9,584 nucleotides of DNA from an uncultured Clostridium sp. Lineage in GTDB: Bacteria > Bacillota > Clostridia > Oscillospirales > Acutalibacteraceae. Location: assembly GCA_900547915.1 (NCBI GenBank), contig URIN01000029.1, positions 1 to 9,584 on the forward strand, written 5' to 3'. Position 1 is the first letter of the stretch. Every line of letters begins with the position of its first letter. Shown here in pieces: positions 7,141-9,584 of this stretch. A program made the translations under genes and the position numbers. The notes under the pieces are model-generated. The model saw only the letters and a list, made by a program, of their open reading frames with translations, searched no databases and was not told where the DNA came from.

Positions 7141-7911
7141 TTACCTCTTCAGTAAGTTGTAAAAGCGGTCTGTCTTTATTTTTCTTATCTCTTCGCTGAC
7201 GGAGGAATCAATAAATTCCACTTCACCCTCAGTGCTGCCGTCATTAAGTATGTCTTTGCTGCGCAGCAGGTATTCAAGCCGCCTTGCCGTTCCGGGTGCT
7301 CCGTCAAAAAATCTTACATCACCCAGCACGTCTTTTATCTCTTCTTTAGCAAGCGGATAATGAGTGCACCCCAGCACAACATTCTGAACTTCGTCCCTGT
7401 ACGGCGCAAGTGTTTTGCGCAGGTATTCTTCAAGTTCTTCTTTACCGCCTTTTTCAATCAGATCGGCAAGTCCCGGGCAGGAATGTATGCAGGTTTTGTG
7501 GTTGTAATATGAATAGTAAAGGCGGCGGAATTTCTCGCTCTTTATAGTGCCTTTTGTTGCCATTATCAGGGTTTTGCCCTGCGGGTTTTCATCGTGCACA
7601 ACTTTGTAAGCAGGCTCGATAGCCGCAATCGGTATTTGTGTAAACTGCGCACGCAGGCTTCTTGCCGCTTTAGCGGATGCTGTGTTGCAGGCAATCACCA
7701 TTGCCTTGCAGTGCTTTTCATTTATAAGAAAACTGGTTATTTCTTTTGAACGGGCAATTATCTCGCTGTCGCTCTTATCTCCGTAGGGGTTGTTTTGTGA
7801 ATCACTGAAAAAAACATAGTTTTCATTTGGCAGCAGGCGCAGTGCCTCGTTAAGTACAGTAACACCGCCTATGCCAGAATCAAAAAAGCCTATCGGCTGT
7901 GAGGAACTCAG
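7141..7911 (-). CDS. murI: Glutamate racemase, probable CTG start
   Basis: Converts L-glutamate to D-glutamate for peptidoglycan. The first in-frame ATG (7701) would give a 186-residue protein that begins at MVIACNT and lacks the N-terminal domain. The reading frame stays open upstream and encodes the missing part: GFFDSGIGG (catalytic-region Asp), SDSQNNPYGDKS, then ACNT (C75) and later GCTHYP (C182, H184). These are the two catalytic cysteines. Between the frame's upstream stop (7974-7972) and DSGIGG there is no ATG, GTG or TTG. CTG at 7911-7909 gives 256 residues, the normal family length, with an N-terminus M-SSSQPIGFF. GGAGG lies exactly 7 nt upstream, and the CTG overlaps the DUF951 stop as CTGA, mirroring ATGA junctions elsewhere in the window. 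The enzyme assignment is certain; the CTG start is a strong inference. Confidence 0.93.
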   Translation of the reverse strand: MSSSQPIGFFDSGIGGVTVLNEALRLLPNENYVFFSDSQNNPYGDKSDSEIIARSKEITSFLINEKHCKAMVIACNTASAKAARSLRAQFTQIPIAAIEPAYKVVHDENPQGKTLIMATKGTIKSEKFRRLYYSYYNHKTCIHSCPGLADLIEKGGKEELEEYLRKTLAPYRDEVQNVVLGCTHYPLAKEEIKDVLGDVRFFDGAPGTARRLEYLLRSKDILNDGSTEGEVEFIDSSVSEEIRKIKTDRFYNLLKR

Positions 7912-8093
7912 AAGTTTTCCTCCGCTTTCTTTTTTATGCTTTTCAGCGCCTTTATGCGCGGCACCATTACTTCACGCCCGCAGCCGGTGCATTTCAGTTT
8001 GAAATCTACGCCAACACGCATAATTTCAAACTCACGGCAGCCGCAGGGGTGAGGCTTTTTCATTATAACGATGTCTCCTACATTGTAATCCAC
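7908..8093 (-). CDS. DUF951 family small protein (zinc-ribbon-like)
   Basis: A small protein of the conserved Firmicute family DUF951, function unknown. Family landmarks are NVGDIVIMKKPHPCG, FEIMRVGVDFKLKC and CTGCGREVMVPR. Four cysteines as CxC (17, 19) and CxxC (35, 38) could bind zinc; only the first C and the CxxC are usual in the family as I know it. The longest frame begins with GTG at 8156 (82 residues). That codon has no ribosome site, encodes an unusual 21-residue extension, and lies at or before the predicted -10 element. GTG at 8093 is preceded by GGGTGAT, a match to the 5' part of the anti-Shine-Dalgarno, and gives 61 residues, near the family's usual size. I therefore prefer 8093. 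It is the first gene of the operon and overlaps murI by four bases. Confidence 0.8.
   Translation of the reverse strand: MDYNVGDIVIMKKPHPCGCREFEIMRVGVDFKLKCTGCGREVMVPRIKALKSIKKKAEENF
7909..7923 (-). promoter_or_regulatory. Ribosome site GGAGG with CTG start for murI
   Basis: GGAGG (7923-7919) is separated by 7 nt from CTG (7911-7909). The CTG shares its TG with the TGA stop of the DUF951 gene. This site decides the murI start, because no standard start codon is available in the frame upstream of the conserved DSGIGG motif. Confidence 0.75.
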
Positions 8094-8146
8094 AAAATCA
8101 CCCGAATGCGCATTAATTTCATGCGCCTGAACTTTATTAATAAAGT

Positions 8147-8175
8147 ATTTTAGCACATATTTGCTATATTTACAA
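8147..8175 (-). promoter_or_regulatory. Promoter of the DUF951-murI-prfA-sua5/coaE-M18 operon
   Basis: Reading on the minus strand: TTGTAA (8175-8170), a 17-nt spacer ending in TGC, and TAAAAT (8152-8147). This is an extended -10 (TGnTAAAAT). Predicted transcription start is about 8140, giving a leader of about 47 nt before the GTG at 8093. No other clear promoter was seen within the operon. Confidence 0.6.
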
Positions 8176-8228
8176 CATAATCGCTGTTAATTTTGCATAC
8201 ATTTAAAACAGACAATATTAAGGCGCCG

Positions 8229-8234
8229 TATAAT
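8229..8234 (+). promoter_or_regulatory. Probable -10 element for the S1-domain gene
   Basis: A perfect TATAAT with no good -35 at 16-18 nt upstream. Transcription from about 8241 would leave a leader of about 70 nt. The leader begins with CCGCC (8241-8245), which can pair with GGCGG (8266-8270); whether this matters is unknown. The interval 8157-8311 between divergent genes holds these two promoters and no gene that I can see. Confidence 0.45.
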
Positions 8235-8311
8235 GTAAATCCGCCACACGCATATATCAGAAACGGGCGGAACAGGCAGTATAAACGCGCCGTTTAAAGA
8301 GAGTGAATGTT

Positions 8312-9223
8312 ATGAAATTCTACCCGGAAGGGCAAAATCCGCAGCTGCTTCGCACGTTCGATACGCTGGAGGATGTTAAAATAGCAATGATGAACGGCAG
8401 CGTTATGGAGTCACGAGTGCTTATGTGTGACAGTGAGCATAATCTGCACGTTGATCTCGGAATAATAAAAGGAATAATTCCGCGTGAGGAGGGAGCCATA
8501 GGCATTGATGACGGCACCACCCGTGATATTGCCCTCATCTCAAAGGTAAACAAACCGGTTTGTTTCATCGTGCTCGGTTTTCAGCGTGATGACAGCGGCA
8601 ATATAAGCGCTATCCTATCACGAAAGGCAGTTCAGCTGGGATGCAAAAAAAGCTTTATTGACAATCTTACCGAAGGGGATATCATAGACGCGCGTGTTAC
8701 ACATCTAGAGAAATTCGGCGCGTTCATAGATATAGGCGCGGGTATTAACGCCCTTATTCCCATTGATATGCTTTCGGTTTCCCGTATCAACCACCCGCGC
8801 GAAAGGGTGTATGAGGGTGAATGTATAAAGGTTGTGCTCAGAAAGAGGGAGCCTGAAAAACTGACTTTCTCTCTTAAAGAACTGCTGGGCACGTGGAGTG
8901 AAAATGCAAAAATGTTTCAGCCGGGTGAGACCGTAACAGGCACTGTGCGCAGTATTGAAACATACGGCGTTTTCGTTGAGCTTACACCTAATCTTGCCGG
9001 GCTTGCTGAGCCGTGTGATTATCTTTTCGAGGGGCAGCGTGTGGCTGTATACATAAAATCCGTACTTCCGGATAAAATGAAGATAAAGCTTGTAATAGTT
9101 GAAGCGTTTGAGGAAGCTGAAATGGCTCAGGATCTAACATATTTTGTAAACGCACAGCATATAGACCGCTTTGATTATTCGCCTCCAGGCGCGCCTAAAG
9201 TCATATCTACGGTCTTTGAATAA
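8312..9223 (+). CDS. S1-domain RNA-binding protein (three S1-like repeats)
   Basis: A 303-residue protein with three S1-type OB folds. The first (about 28-106) is degenerate: VDLGIIKGIIPREE is recognisable but the strand pattern is loose. The second (about 121-190) is canonical: EGDIIDARVTHLEKFGAFID, GINALIPI, GECIKVVLRK, KLTFSLKE. The third (about 206-265) is also clear: GETVTGTVRSIETYGVFVEL, NLAGLAE, GQRVAVYIKSV. The tail (SPPGAPKVISTVFE) recurs in clostridial homologues as I recall them. Proteins of this type are often annotated as ribosomal protein S1-like; they bind single-stranded RNA, but a ribosomal role is unproven. The ATG at 8312 follows AAAGAGAG (8296-8303) with an 8-nt gap. A GTG at 8303 lies inside that site and is unlikely. 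The gene stands alone, with a terminator directly after it. Confidence 0.85.
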   Translation: MKFYPEGQNPQLLRTFDTLEDVKIAMMNGSVMESRVLMCDSEHNLHVDLGIIKGIIPREEGAIGIDDGTTRDIALISKVNKPVCFIVLGFQRDDSGNISAILSRKAVQLGCKKSFIDNLTEGDIIDARVTHLEKFGAFIDIGAGINALIPIDMLSVSRINHPRERVYEGECIKVVLRKREPEKLTFSLKELLGTWSENAKMFQPGETVTGTVRSIETYGVFVELTPNLAGLAEPCDYLFEGQRVAVYIKSVLPDKMKIKLVIVEAFEEAEMAQDLTYFVNAQHIDRFDYSPPGAPKVISTVFE

Positions 9224-9231
9224 ACCATATA

Positions 9232-9260
9232 AAAAGCCCTGCCGTACGGCGGGGCTTTTG
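9232..9260 (+). terminator. Rho-independent terminator after the S1-domain gene
   Basis: AAAAGCCC-T-GCC / GGC-G-GGGCTTTT pairs (with one T-G wobble) around a GTAC loop, spanning 9232-9259, 8 nt after the stop. The T run is short on +, and A-rich sequence precedes it, so some activity in both directions is possible. Confidence 0.88.
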
Positions 9261-9342
9261 TCTGTCATAAAATAGGCAGCAGCCTGTGTGTAAGTTCACA
9301 CAAAAAATACTTAGTTTACAAATTTTTGAATAAGCATCATAC

Positions 9343-9373
9343 AAAAAAGCCGCACTGTTGAGCGGATTTTTTT
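9343..9373. terminator. Second A/T-flanked hairpin, possible terminator
   Basis: AAAAAA-G-CCGC, an 8-nt loop, then GCGG-A-TTTTTTT. The CCGC/GCGG core is only 4 bp, extended after a G-A mismatch by A6/T6 pairing. It could end transcripts from either side. It lies between the S1 gene terminator and the promoter of the next gene. The rest of 9261-9397 is AT-rich with no gene visible. Confidence 0.5.
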
Positions 9374-9397
9374 GCATTTATACGGCAGTCTGTTCAA

Positions 9398-9426
9398 TTG
9401 ACTTTAAATTTTATATATGGTATATT
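9398..9426 (+). promoter_or_regulatory. Strong extended -10 promoter for the truncated last gene
   Basis: TTGACT (9398-9403), a 17-nt spacer ending in TGG, and TATATT (9421-9426). This is near-consensus sigma-A with an extended -10. The predicted transcript start is about 9433, about 28 nt before the ATG at 9461. Confidence 0.75.
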
Positions 9427-9460
9427 AATTTCGTTCTTTTACAGGAGTTGTTATGTTATT

Positions 9461-9557
9461 ATGGGTGAAAAATTGATTGAAAAAAATGAAAACAGCAGTT
9501 TAAAAAGATCAGAAAAGCTATACAGTGTTGATTTCCTGCGATTTATCTTTTCTATGA
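9461..9557 (+). CDS. Partial gene, N-terminus resembling acyltransferase-3 family protein
   Basis: Only 32 codons are genuine. After a charged, flexible start (MGEKLIEKNENSSLKRSEK) comes LYSVDFLRFIFSM. That matches the first membrane helix signature of the acyltransferase-3 family (Y-x-x-D-x-L/F-R-F/A-I/L), integral membrane O-acyltransferases that modify surface polysaccharides or peptidoglycan. The piece is too short for more than a tentative call. AGGAG (9443-9447) is 13 nt from this ATG but only 5 nt from an ATG at 9453, which opens a 7-codon frame ending at 9476. The gene is cut by adapter sequence from 9558, so any residues after SM are not biological. Confidence 0.5.
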
Positions 9558-9584
9558 CTGTCTCTTATACACATCTCCGAGCCC
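9558..9584 (+). other. Illumina Nextera adapter contamination at contig end
   Basis: Bases 9558-9576 equal the reverse complement of the 19-bp Tn5 mosaic end used in Nextera libraries (CTGTCTCTTATACACATCT). Bases 9577-9584 (CCGAGCCC) continue into the read-2 side adapter. The match is exact over 27 nt and runs to the end of the window. In the frame of the last gene it would encode TVSYTHLRA, a known adapter-derived peptide type. Confidence 0.97.

Noticed and set aside
7141..7701. murI as a truncated or broken gene beginning at the ATG at 7701
   Set aside because: The frame is open for a further 70 codons upstream and encodes the missing MurI N-terminus with all motifs, so the gene is intact with a non-standard start.
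8241..8303. Possible riboswitch or structured leader before the S1-domain gene
   Set aside because: Only one 5-bp pairing with a 20-nt loop is visible; no known riboswitch consensus or terminator/anti-terminator pair was found.
9281..9310. TGTGTG-TAAGTT-CACACA small inverted repeat followed by A-rich sequence
   Set aside because: A 6-bp stem with no T tract on + and no conserved context; probably chance in AT-rich spacer.
1..9557. Mobile element, CRISPR, toxin-antitoxin or defence island
   Set aside because: No transposase, integrase, direct-repeat array, att-like repeats or small paired genes were found; the window reads as core housekeeping and sporulation genes.

Overview
The window looks like a chromosomal segment of a spore-forming anaerobic Firmicute (class Clostridia, probably a gut Oscillospiraceae/Ruminococcaceae-type organism). 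The reasons are a SleB-type germination hydrolase, strong AAGGAGG-type ribosome sites, a DUF951 protein, a Firmicute-style RF1 and M18 peptidase, and mixed GC content with AT-rich intergenic promoters. This placement is inference from gene content. The right edge is an assembly artefact: the last 27 bases (9558-9584) match Illumina Nextera transposase adapter, so biological sequence ends at about 9557.

Layout: (1) 41-754 (+), a membrane-anchored SleB-like spore cortex hydrolase with its own terminator. (2) 851-1732 (-), a LysR-type regulator divergent from 1845-3007 (+), a translationally coupled pair of short-chain ChrA-family transporter halves. A perfect AT-rich dyad and a good sigma-A promoter lie between them. 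(3) A very strong bidirectional terminator at about 3021-3060 separates the ChrA genes from the convergent operon. (4) A compact five-gene operon on the minus strand is read from about 8140 down to 3070: DUF951 protein, murI (glutamate racemase), prfA (RF1), a Sua5-CoaE fusion, and an M18 aminopeptidase. (5) 8312-9223 (+), a three-repeat S1-domain RNA-binding protein with a terminator. (6) A strong extended -10 promoter drives a gene that resembles the start of an acyltransferase-3 family protein and is cut off by the adapter.

The minus-strand operon joins housekeeping functions: the D-glutamate supply for peptidoglycan (MurI), translation termination (RF1), tRNA t6A biosynthesis (Sua5), the last step of CoA synthesis (CoaE) and peptide turnover (M18). 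Genes touch or overlap by 4 nt at several junctions. The two most notable points are the in-frame fusion of Sua5 to a complete CoaE-like kinase, and that murI can only be full length if it starts at a CTG codon. That CTG sits in a CTGA overlap with the upstream stop and has a GGAGG site at ideal distance. I see no phage, CRISPR, IS or defence system here. The region is mostly core genome.
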